This document shows positions 17,304 through 24,637 of a stretch of 64,000 nt of DNA, one piece after another. The translations under genes and the position numbers were made by a program. Location of the stretch: NCBI GenBank assembly GCA_934435205.1, contig CAKSAK010000001.1:62001-126000 (forward strand), read 5' to 3'. Below the pieces are notes generated by a model. It saw nothing but the letters and a program-made list of their open reading frames with translations. It was not told the DNA's origin and did no database searches. How positions within the stretch are numbered: the stretch's first letter is position 1; each line of letters begins with the position of its first letter. The DNA comes from an uncultured Ruminococcus sp. Lineage in GTDB: Bacteria > Bacillota > Clostridia > Oscillospirales > Ruminococcaceae.

Positions 17304-18398
17304 TCATTCTATTATATCAGACGGAAGCCAGCCGACTGTAGCATTTTCCGTAATTACCAAAGACATTATTTCATCTTCGTCAAAGACCGATACCCGCTCA
17401 CCTTTTCTGACAGCAGGAAACGATGACATGAACTGATATACATGAGGCTTTTCATCAAAATACCATATTTCACTTTCAGGTATATAGCCCTCGCCCCCTG
17501 TATACTCATCTCTGAGCTTTGTCATATATCCATTTTTCTCAATTATCGTTATATCCTGCTTTTCCCAATCAATATAAACAGGTTCCAAGTCACATGAAAA
17601 TTCCTTTAAGACCGTTTTCTTTGGTACATCTGTATCCCAAATTATTTCATGAGAATAATCCTCACAGCACTTATCAATGATAAGCATATTCATTTGACAA
17701 GCCTTTTTGATAGTCATTCCGCCGTCAATACATATCATTTTCTTCTCGCTGTCGATTATAGGAAGATTAGTCACATTTGAACGCTTATAATTGTATGTGG
17801 GATAATGCCCAAATACAAGCTGCTTTCCTGTTGGATTTTCTTTTCGCAAAAACCACGGAACAGTTATAGCATAAATATCATCTGTGTTTCTCCAGTCAGG
17901 ACGGTCTTCAAGCCCTGCGTGAACAAAAACATATTCCTCTGTTTCAAGGCACGTTGGAAGCTCTCTGATAAAAGATAACAGCTCGCCATACTTCTCAACG
18001 ACTTTTTCTCTTATCTCAAGCCAGTTGCCCTCCCAGCAGTCAACATATCCCAGCGTATTAGCCATTTGCCTGAAAGTGTTATGCTCATTGCGGTAAAACT
18101 GCTGCTGAAACTGCTTGAAATCATAGTGATAAGCCATTCTTGAACACATTATATCGTTGTTGCCCATTAGCAATATCGCCTTGTCGCTTTTATCGCAAAG
18201 AGCCTTGACATATTCAAGGGTCTTTATATTATCGCTTCCGTGTTCAAGTATGTCGCCGACTATCACAAGATAGTCATTTTGCGGGTCATATTTTGCTTTT
18301 TTCAGCAGTCTGTCAAAAAGCTGCCAATGGGTATGGATATCACTGACAGCAAGTATCCTGCATTTTTCAGGCAGCGAAAGCTCAATGATCTTGTCCAT
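17304..18398 (-). CDS. Calcineurin-like metallophosphoesterase with C-terminal SH3-like region
   Basis: 364 residues. The N-terminal 230 residues carry the phosphoesterase signature: SDIHTHWQLFDRLL (D-x-H), VIVGDILEHG (GD), LLMGNNDIM (GNND in place of GNHD), VFVHAGL, and VFGHYPT. These bind a di-metal centre and hydrolyse phosphoesters, as in bis(5'-nucleosyl)-tetraphosphatase or PrpE-like serine/threonine phosphatases. The substrate is not determinable. The last 75 residues (RKGERVSVFDEDEIMSLVITENATVGWLPSDII) look like an SH3-type domain. Its ATG overlaps the stop codon of the PAS gene, so the two are translationally coupled. Confidence 0.85.
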   Translation of the reverse strand: MDKIIELSLPEKCRILAVSDIHTHWQLFDRLLKKAKYDPQNDYLVIVGDILEHGSDNIKTLEYVKALCDKSDKAILLMGNNDIMCSRMAYHYDFKQFQQQFYRNEHNTFRQMANTLGYVDCWEGNWLEIREKVVEKYGELLSFIRELPTCLETEEYVFVHAGLEDRPDWRNTDDIYAITVPWFLRKENPTGKQLVFGHYPTYNYKRSNVTNLPIIDSEKKMICIDGGMTIKKACQMNMLIIDKCCEDYSHEIIWDTDVPKKTVLKEFSCDLEPVYIDWEKQDITIIEKNGYMTKLRDEYTGGEGYIPESEIWYFDEKPHVYQFMSSFPAVRKGERVSVFDEDEIMSLVITENATVGWLPSDIIE

Positions 18399-18781
18399 TA
18401 TTTCTCCCCATTTTCAATATCGTACATAGCCATACTTTCTCTTGTTCTGTACTCATGCTTCTCATAATATCCAATAAGCTCTCCCGCATCATTTCTGAGA
18501 GCTATCATGTAAACGTCCTTGTTTTCCTTATCATTGTGGAAAGTGTAGACCTTGTTGTTGCCCTTGTCCTTTTTGAACCATGCAATGACCTGTTCTATCT
18601 TAGCATTAGAATCCACATTGTGACAGCCCTTTATAGACCTGCCCACAAGAGCCGCACCTCCACGCTTTTCATATCTCTTTACAGCCGCAGGATTCATGTA
18701 TACGATAGTGTGTTCAAGGTCGCATATAACAACAGCCGCCTCGTCAGCGTCAATAACACTCTTGAAAAAGTTATTTTCCAT
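18398..18781 (-). CDS. Single PAS-domain protein
   Basis: 127 residues consisting of essentially one PAS fold: DADEAAVVICDLEHTIVYMNPAAVKRY at the start and a five-stranded end with MIALRNDAGELIGYYEKHEYRTRE. A GCHNV motif follows the PAS helices, as in PAS proteins that act near clostridial hemerythrin or DUF438-type sensors; whether it binds a cofactor is unknown. It has no output domain, so it likely senses a small ligand or redox state for a partner. It overlaps the upstream acyltransferase gene by 11 nt and the downstream phosphoesterase start by one codon, within one operon. Confidence 0.8.
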   Translation of the reverse strand: MENNFFKSVIDADEAAVVICDLEHTIVYMNPAAVKRYEKRGGAALVGRSIKGCHNVDSNAKIEQVIAWFKKDKGNNKVYTFHNDKENKDVYMIALRNDAGELIGYYEKHEYRTRESMAMYDIENGEK

Positions 18782-19892
18782 TCCCGTTCTCCTTTATGAT
18801 ATCATTCCTGCCCCTTATGCCTTTAAGCACCATATCCAGAGGCACACCAAATATTTTTATGCAAAGCACCAATACAATAGGTATCGCTGTAAGCGCCAAA
18901 TAAAGCTCCCAACGTCCAGGAAAAGCCTTTGCAAGATATGCCTGATATCCATAGTATGTGAGCATATAAACTATAGTTCTGTGCCAGAAGTAAACCTGCA
19001 AAGTCCTGGAGCCGCACTTTGTTATCAGTGGTATCTTCACATCAAGCCCAATACCAAGCACTGCCAAACAAAGCAGTGCTGAGATACCCATAACAAGAAG
19101 TCTGCTCAAAAAAGTGCAATCCATGTCCGCTGCTTCAGATATGGAAAAATAAGAGTTTCTTCCCGTAAGAAGCATTCTAAGGGGATAAACAAGCTTTGTT
19201 TTTCCAAAGCAGAAATAAGCCCAAATGCCTATCACACCCAGTGACAGTATCCTTACATACCACTTCTTCACAAACTCAGCCACCTTTTCAGGGTCAAGCA
19301 CATATCCGCAGTAGTAAAAAGGGAAAAACACCACTATCCTTGACAGCTCATATTCATCGCCCACATTCGGGTCATACCCTGCCGCAAGCGCCGTCACTAC
19401 CGCCGCCGTAAGCACCGCCCAAGGTCTGCTGTTTCTGAACAGATAGCAAAGCCCCATAAACGCCGCCATTGCGAACATATACCAATATACACCGTCGCCG
19501 CCTAAAAGGTCAAAGAATATCTCGTCCTCGCTGTGTTCCTTGTCAAAGTCCGTCTGAAATTTTATCTCAGACCAATAAAGCAGGCATTTCATTAACATTC
19601 CGATAACAACAAATCCAAGCGCCTTTCCAAGCGCTTTCCTGCCGTCATCATGCCCCTTGTTGAAAAGCCCCGATATGAATATAAACAACGGCATATGAAA
19701 AGCATACAGAAACACAAATGCACCGCTAAAAACCTTTGCCTGCGGTACACCAGTCTCACCGCCGCCGTCACCAAAAAGCTTGACAGTGCTGTCGTCTATC
19801 AAATGCCCCAAGACCACAAGCACTATAAGCAGAAATTTCAGATTGTCATATAAATACAGTCGTTTCTTCTCCCCTGAATTAATGTCATTCAT
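18771..19892 (-). CDS. Acyltransferase family 3 membrane protein
   Basis: 373 residues with about ten transmembrane helices. The N-terminus RLYLYDNLKFLLIVLVVLGHLIDD matches the acyltransferase-3 (OafA/NodX-like) start, with the conserved Asp and His, and FLYAFHMPLFIFISGLF follows. Such enzymes move acetyl or other acyl groups onto exported sugars or peptidoglycan-linked polymers; the acceptor here is unknown. The ATG follows GGAGG. It heads an operon with PAS, phosphoesterase and tgt. Confidence 0.88.
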   Translation of the reverse strand: MNDINSGEKKRLYLYDNLKFLLIVLVVLGHLIDDSTVKLFGDGGGETGVPQAKVFSGAFVFLYAFHMPLFIFISGLFNKGHDDGRKALGKALGFVVIGMLMKCLLYWSEIKFQTDFDKEHSEDEIFFDLLGGDGVYWYMFAMAAFMGLCYLFRNSRPWAVLTAAVVTALAAGYDPNVGDEYELSRIVVFFPFYYCGYVLDPEKVAEFVKKWYVRILSLGVIGIWAYFCFGKTKLVYPLRMLLTGRNSYFSISEAADMDCTFLSRLLVMGISALLCLAVLGIGLDVKIPLITKCGSRTLQVYFWHRTIVYMLTYYGYQAYLAKAFPGRWELYLALTAIPIVLVLCIKIFGVPLDMVLKGIRGRNDIIKENGNGK

Positions 19893-19928
19893 ATAGAAAA
19901 AACCTCCGTAGATAAAAGCTTGACTTAG

Positions 19929-19957
19929 ATTTTATTTAACAATAACCTAATTTCTAA
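19929..19957 (-). promoter_or_regulatory. Possible promoter of the acyltransferase-PAS-phosphoesterase-tgt operon
   Basis: Minus strand: TTAGAA (19952-19957), 17 bp, TAAAAT (19929-19934), in the 69-nt gap behind queA. Confidence 0.4.
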
Positions 19958-19961
19958 CCGC

Positions 19962-21014
19962 TCATTCAGATAAAATTATCATACAATCTCCAAAGCTAAA
20001 AAATCTGTACTTTTCTTCAACCGCGATCTTATAAGCGTTCATAGTGTTCTCGTATCCCATAAATGCAGAAACAAGCATTATAAGCGTGCTTTCAGGCAGG
20101 TGAAAATTAGTAACAAGTCCGTCAAGCACCTTGAACTCAAAGCCAGGATAAATAAATATTTCCGTGTATCCGTCGCAAGGAACTATCTTTCCGTCATTGA
20201 ATGCCGCCACGCTCTCCAGCGTCCTGCATGAAGTAGTACCGACAGCAATAACACGTCCGCCATTTTTCTTCGTTTCGTTTATCATGTCTGCAGTTTCACG
20301 GCTGAGGTCATAATGCTCTCTGTGCATCTTATGGTCAAGTACCTTGTCCTCCTTAACAGGTCTGAACGTGCCAAGACCAACGTGCAATGTAACATAAGCA
20401 ATTTTCACACCCATTGCCTTTAAGTCCTCCAACTGCTGCTCAGTGAAATGCAGACCGGCAGTCGGCGCAGCAGACGAGCCAAGCTCATGAGCATAAACCG
20501 TCTGGTATCTGTCCTTGTCCTTCAGCTTTTCAGTAATATAAGGCGGCAAAGGCATCTGACCTATCTCGTCAAGGGTCGCAAAAAAGTTCTCTTCGCACTC
20601 AAATCGAGCGATACGGTTTCCGTCCTCCAACACATCGATTATCTCCGCCTTCAGCTTACCACCGCCAAAAACAAATCTTGTGCCTATCTTGGCTTTTTTG
20701 CCAGGTCTGCAAAGAATCTCCCAGACCATGTTTTCTTTCTGCTCCACAAGCAGAAACTCAATGAACGAGCCTGTGTCCTCACGCTCACCGTATATCCTCG
20801 CAGGAAGCACCTTTGAATCGTTTAGCACAAGCAGGTCACCTTTTTTGAGATAATTGCATAGATTATAGAAATGGTCGTGTACCACCTCTCCCGTCTGCCT
20901 GTTTATCTTCATCATTCTCGAAGCATTTCTCGGCTCGACAGGGGTCTGCGCAATAAGCTCCTGCGGCAGGTCATAATAAAAATCCGATCTTTTCATATTG
21001 TTGATATCAAGCAT
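19962..21014 (-). CDS. queA: S-adenosylmethionine:tRNA ribosyltransferase-isomerase
   Basis: 350 residues from ATG 21014, 8 nt behind AGGAGA; an in-frame TTG two codons earlier is not needed. It transfers and isomerises the ribose of SAM onto preQ1-tRNA to give epoxyqueuosine. Recognised by RSDFYYDLPQELIAQTPVEPRNASRMM, GDLLVLNDSKVLPARIYG, GSSAAPTAGLHFTEQQL, VTLHVGLGTFRPV, GTTSCRTLES and TNFHLPESTLIMLVSAFMG. Together with tgt it supplies two consecutive steps of tRNA queuosine modification. No queC/D/E/F genes are in the window. Confidence 0.97.
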   Translation of the reverse strand: MLDINNMKRSDFYYDLPQELIAQTPVEPRNASRMMKINRQTGEVVHDHFYNLCNYLKKGDLLVLNDSKVLPARIYGEREDTGSFIEFLLVEQKENMVWEILCRPGKKAKIGTRFVFGGGKLKAEIIDVLEDGNRIARFECEENFFATLDEIGQMPLPPYITEKLKDKDRYQTVYAHELGSSAAPTAGLHFTEQQLEDLKAMGVKIAYVTLHVGLGTFRPVKEDKVLDHKMHREHYDLSRETADMINETKKNGGRVIAVGTTSCRTLESVAAFNDGKIVPCDGYTEIFIYPGFEFKVLDGLVTNFHLPESTLIMLVSAFMGYENTMNAYKIAVEEKYRFFSFGDCMIILSE

Positions 21015-21062
21015 TTTCAATATCTCCTATTTATAATAATATAATAATGTACATGAATAACT

Positions 21063-21092
21063 TTGTAGGGGACGGCGCCCCCTACGTCCCGA
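21063..21092. repeat. Dispersed short palindromic repeat, copy 3
   Basis: TTGTAGGGGACGGCGCCCCCTACGTCCC: a TGTAGGGG-type element with an internal GTAGGGG/CCCCTAC palindrome, upstream of queA. Confidence 0.6.
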
Positions 21093-21195
21093 TGTAAAAT
21101 TCCCGACCCAATAGCCGTCACCGCTCTGTAAGTCTAATTAATTTCATATAAACTTATTAATTTACAGAAAATTAAAATATTTTTATCTATATGTA

Positions 21196-21224
21196 TTGAC
21201 AGAACGCTAAATATTTGTTATCAT
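21196..21224 (+). promoter_or_regulatory. Promoter of the asd-dapA-dapB operon
   Basis: TTGACA (21196-21201), 17 bp, TATCAT (21219-21224), immediately before the lysine riboswitch. Confidence 0.8.
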
Positions 21225-21231
21225 TAAACAG

Positions 21232-21414
21232 AACAGATAGAGGTGCAGTTGAAATGAGTATCATTTTTCGTGTGACCCCACACGACAGCGTCCCAGCGCA
21301 TATGGAAAATGAGAAAGGTAAAACTGCCGAAGCGGAGTATCGGGAACACTCCTGCTGACTGTTAGTTTAATAGACTATCAGTTGTCATCATTACAAATGG
21401 TGGAGTGCTATCGG
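21232..21414 (+). promoter_or_regulatory. Lysine riboswitch (L box)
   Basis: The outer P1 helix pairs GATAG (21236-21240) with GTGCTATC near 21405-21412. Between them lie GAGGTGC, a GAAATGAGTA segment, the P2/P3 arms, the core GAAAGGTAAAACTGCCGAAG, CTGCTGACTGTTAGTTTAAT and GGTGGAGTGCTATC. These are the conserved lysine-riboswitch landmarks. It lies between a strong promoter and an intrinsic terminator and precedes lysine-pathway genes, so lysine binding should favour termination. Confidence 0.92.
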
Positions 21415-21454
21415 CATAAATTTTTATGTCAACATTCTTATTATATTGTATGAT

Positions 21455-21481
21455 GAACTGGTTTTCAACCAGTTTTTTTAT
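21455..21481 (+). terminator. Lysine-riboswitch expression-platform terminator
   Basis: GAACTGGTT-TTC-AACCAGTTTTTTTA hairpin with a seven-T tract. Confidence 0.88.
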
Positions 21482-21591
21482 TATTTGTTTATTTTTTATG
21501 TTTTGTGCAAAATAACATTTGAACAGCGGCATATTTTAGTGTATAACGCCAAAGAAAATTGTTACCATGGCACAGGAAAAGGAGTTTTAAT

Positions 21592-22674
21592 ATGAAAAAG
21601 TACAATGTCGGTATCATCGGTGCAACAGGAATGGTAGGTCAGAGATTTTCTCTGCTTCTTGACAAACACCCATGGTTCAATGTAGTATGCGTTGCCGCTT
21701 CACCACGTTCAGCAGGCAAAAAGCTCAAGGACGCAGTTGCAGGCAAGTGGAAGCTTTCAGAGCCTCTGCCGGAAGCTATCGGTGAGCTTACAGTTCTGAA
21801 CGCTGAGGAGGACGTTGAGAAGATCGCTTCAATGGTAGATTTCGTATTCTGCGCAGTTGATATGAAGAAAGACGAGATAAGAGCCCTTGAAGAAAAGTAT
21901 GCAAAGGCTGAATGCCCTGTTGTATCAAACAACTCCGCACACAGACATACTCCTGATGTTCCAATGGTCATTCCGGAGGTAAACCCTGAGCATATCGAGA
22001 TAATCGCTTCACAGAGAAAGAGACTTGGCACAAAGAGAGGTTTTATCGCAGTTAAGTCTAACTGCTCACTCCAGTCCTACGTTCCTGCTCTTGCTCCTCT
22101 TATGGATAAGTATAAGGTAACAAAGGCACTTGCCTGCACATATCAGGCAATTTCAGGCGCAGGCAAGACATTTGAGAGTTTCCCTGAGATCCTTGACAAC
22201 GTTATCCCATATATCGGCGGCGAGGAAGAAAAGTCTGAGAAAGAGCCTCTTAAGATCTGGGGTCATATCGAGGGCGACGTTATCGTTGACGCAACAGCTC
22301 CTGCTATCACAACACAGTGCCTGAGAGTTCCTGTTTCCGACGGTCACACAGCAGCAGTTTTCGTATCATTCGAGAATAAGCCTTCCAAGGAAGAGATTCT
22401 TCAGGCTTGGAAAGATTTCAGCGGCGTTCCACAGGAGCTTCAGCTTCCAAGCGCTCCAAAGCAGTTCCTTAACTACTTCACAGAGGACGATCGTCCACAG
22501 GCTAAGCTCGACAGAAACCTCGAGGGCGGCATGGCAGTTTCTATAGGCAGACTGAGAGAAGATTCACAGTATGACTATAAGTTCGTTTGCCTTTCACACA
22601 ATACACTGAGAGGTGCAGCAGGCGGAGCAGTTCTGCTGGCTGAGCTTCTTGCAGCAAAGGGCTATTTTGACTAA
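21592..22674 (+). CDS. asd: Aspartate-semialdehyde dehydrogenase, archaeal type
   Basis: 360 residues from ATG 21592, preceded by AAAGGAG; the longer frame from 21559 lacks a ribosome site. It reduces aspartyl phosphate to aspartate semialdehyde with NADPH, the branch point to lysine/diaminopimelate, threonine and methionine. It begins with the NADP-binding GIIGATGMVGQRF, has catalytic cysteine motif VKSNCSLQSYVPAL and a histidine-bearing VSDGHTAAVFV. The sequence belongs to the branch first known from Archaea and some Firmicutes, not the E. coli-type Asd. First gene behind the lysine riboswitch, 36 nt before dapA. Confidence 0.94.
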   Translation: MKKYNVGIIGATGMVGQRFSLLLDKHPWFNVVCVAASPRSAGKKLKDAVAGKWKLSEPLPEAIGELTVLNAEEDVEKIASMVDFVFCAVDMKKDEIRALEEKYAKAECPVVSNNSAHRHTPDVPMVIPEVNPEHIEIIASQRKRLGTKRGFIAVKSNCSLQSYVPALAPLMDKYKVTKALACTYQAISGAGKTFESFPEILDNVIPYIGGEEEKSEKEPLKIWGHIEGDVIVDATAPAITTQCLRVPVSDGHTAAVFVSFENKPSKEEILQAWKDFSGVPQELQLPSAPKQFLNYFTEDDRPQAKLDRNLEGGMAVSIGRLREDSQYDYKFVCLSHNTLRGAAGGAVLLAELLAAKGYFD

Positions 22675-22710
22675 TATAACACATATATACGCACGAAAGG
22701 AGTGCTGTTT

Positions 22711-23601
22711 ATGAAAAAGACTATTTTCACAGGCGCAGGCGTTGCTATCGTTACACCTATGAACGCTGACGGCTCTATCAACTTTGACAAGCTGGGCGAG
22801 CTTATCGATTTCAATATCGACAATGGCACAGACGCTATCATAATCTGCGGAACAACAGGCGAAAGTGCTACCATGACAGACGAGGAGCATATCGAGTGTA
22901 TCCGCTATGCTGTTGAAAAGACAAATCACAGAGTTCCTGTTATCGCAGGCACAGGCTCAAACCATACAGAGTATGCCGTAAACCTTTCAAAGAAAGCTGA
23001 GGAGCTTGGTGCTGACGCCCTGCTTTGTGTTACACCTTATTATAATAAGACTTCACAGGCAGGACTTATCGCACATTTCTCCGCTATCGCAAAGGCTGTT
23101 ACACTTCCTATCATTCTTTACAACGTACCGTCAAGAACAGGTGTGAACATTCTTCCTGAGACCTGCCGTGAGCTTGCAAAGATAGACAATATCGTTGCTA
23201 TCAAAGCGGCAAGCGGAAACATCAGCCAGATAACACAGGTGGCAGCTCTCTGCGGCAGCGACCTTGATATCTATTCAGGCAACGACGATCAGATAGTTCC
23301 TATCATGGCTCTGGGCGGAAAGGGCGTTATCTCAGTTCTTTCCAACTGTATGCCATTTGAAACACACGAGATCACACAGCTCTGCCTTGACGGAAAGTAC
23401 GAGGAAGCAAGAGAAAAGGCATTCAAGACCCTTGGTTTTGCAAAGGCACTTTTCAGCGACGTAAACCCTATCCCTGTCAAGGAAGCTCTTAACCTTATGG
23501 GCTTTGAGGTTGGCGAGTGCCGTCTGCCGCTTGTAAGAATGAGCGACGATAAGATAGAAAAGCTGAAAGCGTCAATGAACGCTCTCGGACTTATCAAGTA
23601 A
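22711..23601 (+). CDS. dapA: 4-hydroxy-tetrahydrodipicolinate synthase
   Basis: 296 residues from ATG 22711, 8 nt behind AAAGGAG. It condenses pyruvate with aspartate semialdehyde. TIM-barrel motifs visible: GAGVAIVTPMNADGSINFDKL, GTTGESATMTDEEH, VTPYYNKTSQAGL (Tyr of the proton relay), ILYNVPSRTGVNI and the Schiff-base lysine in VAIKAASGN. The length is standard. It is followed by a small hairpin and a dispersed repeat before dapB. Confidence 0.96.
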   Translation: MKKTIFTGAGVAIVTPMNADGSINFDKLGELIDFNIDNGTDAIIICGTTGESATMTDEEHIECIRYAVEKTNHRVPVIAGTGSNHTEYAVNLSKKAEELGADALLCVTPYYNKTSQAGLIAHFSAIAKAVTLPIILYNVPSRTGVNILPETCRELAKIDNIVAIKAASGNISQITQVAALCGSDLDIYSGNDDQIVPIMALGGKGVISVLSNCMPFETHEITQLCLDGKYEEAREKAFKTLGFAKALFSDVNPIPVKEALNLMGFEVGECRLPLVRMSDDKIEKLKASMNALGLIK

Positions 23602-23604
23602 AAA

Positions 23605-23640
23605 ATACAAAGGGCGGAGAAATTCGCCCTTTATGTTTAT
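23605..23640 (+). terminator. Hairpin between dapA and dapB (attenuator-like)
   Basis: AAAGGGCG-GAGAAATT-CGCCCTTT, followed by ATGTTTATAAC. The weak T tract suggests partial termination or RNA stabilisation rather than a full stop. Confidence 0.45.
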
Positions 23641-23660
23641 AACAAAACTTCAAGGTGTGC

Positions 23661-23685
23661 TGTAGTGGCGAACAGCGTTCGCCCG
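23661..23685. repeat. Dispersed short palindromic repeat, copy 4
   Basis: TGTAGTGGCGAACAGCGTTCGCCCG: a GGCGAAC/GTTCGCC palindrome close to copy 1, in the dapA-dapB gap. Confidence 0.65.
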
Positions 23686-23735
23686 CTTAACTGCACATAT
23701 TTGACTAAAATACAAAAAGAAAAGGAATGATATAA

Positions 23736-24494
23736 ATGACAAAGATCGCAATATGCGGTGCCTGCGGAAAAATGGGCAGGTTCATATATGATGTTATATC
23801 AGAGCGTGACGACTGCACAGTAAGCGCAGGTATCGACAAATTTGGCGAAGCTTATGCAGACTTCCCTGTAGTAAAAGAGCCTGCCGACCTGCCTGAAAAG
23901 CCTGATGTAATAATCGACTTCTCACACCCGTCAGCACTTGACGGACTTCTCAGCTATTGCCTTTCAAACGGCACTGCACTTGTTATCGCAACAACAGGCT
24001 ACACTGAGGAAGATACTGCAAAAATACACAAGGCTTCCGAGCAGATACCTGTTTTCTTCACATTCAACATGACCCTTGGAATCAATCTTCTTGCAAATCT
24101 CGCAAAAACTGCCGCAAAGGTTCTTGGCGGTCAGTATGATATCGAGATAATCGAGAAGCACCATAACCAGAAGATAGACGCTCCGTCAGGCACTGCTATC
24201 ATGCTTGCAGACGCAATAAACGAGGAGCTTGACAACAAGTATCACTATGTTTATGACCGTCATTCTGTAAGAGCAAAGAGAGAAAAGACCGAGATCGGTA
24301 TGCACTCTGTCCGTGGCGGCACTATTGTTGGCGAGCATGAGATAATCTTTGCAGGCAGAGATGAAGTCATCTCCCTCAAGCACGAAGCTCATTCAAAGCA
24401 GGTTTTCGCTGTGGGTGCAGTGAATGCAGGTGTTTTCCTTTGTGGAAAGCCGGCAGGACTTTACGCAATGAGCGATCTTCTTGCTTCACTTTAA
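23736..24494 (+). CDS. dapB: 4-hydroxy-tetrahydrodipicolinate reductase
   Basis: 252 residues. It makes tetrahydrodipicolinate with NAD(P)H. The N-terminal Rossmann fold starts IAICGACGKMGRF; VIIDFSHPSAL and TTGYTEED follow, then the catalytic EKHHNQKIDAPSGTA (His and Lys) and the C-terminal VGAVNAGVFLCGKPAGLYAMSDLL. Third gene of the lysine-controlled unit, about 135 nt after dapA, with its own AAAAGGAATG ribosome site. Later pathway genes are not in the window. Confidence 0.95.
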   Translation: MTKIAICGACGKMGRFIYDVISERDDCTVSAGIDKFGEAYADFPVVKEPADLPEKPDVIIDFSHPSALDGLLSYCLSNGTALVIATTGYTEEDTAKIHKASEQIPVFFTFNMTLGINLLANLAKTAAKVLGGQYDIEIIEKHHNQKIDAPSGTAIMLADAINEELDNKYHYVYDRHSVRAKREKTEIGMHSVRGGTIVGEHEIIFAGRDEVISLKHEAHSKQVFAVGAVNAGVFLCGKPAGLYAMSDLLASL

Positions 24495-24558
24495 TTAAAT
24501 ATCAGATACAGTGGGCATCCTTGATGTTCCACTATTTCAGAGATTTTTTACACACTCT

Positions 24559-24591
24559 CAGGCTGCTGTTTTCTACGGCAGCCTTTTTTTC
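24559..24591 (+). terminator. Intrinsic terminator of the dap operon
   Basis: AGGCTGC-TGTTTTCTACG-GCAGCCT followed by TTTTTTT. Confidence 0.85.
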
Positions 24592-24593
24592 AT

Positions 24594-24632
24594 ACAAAAA
24601 TAGCTGTGCGTGATTTATTATCCGCACAGCCA
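24594..24632 (-). terminator. Intrinsic terminator of the MoxR-DUF58-transglutaminase operon
   Basis: Minus strand: GGCTGTGCG / CGCACAGC stem followed by TATTTTTGTATG; back-to-back with the dap terminator. Confidence 0.75.
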
Positions 24633-24637
24633 TTTCA

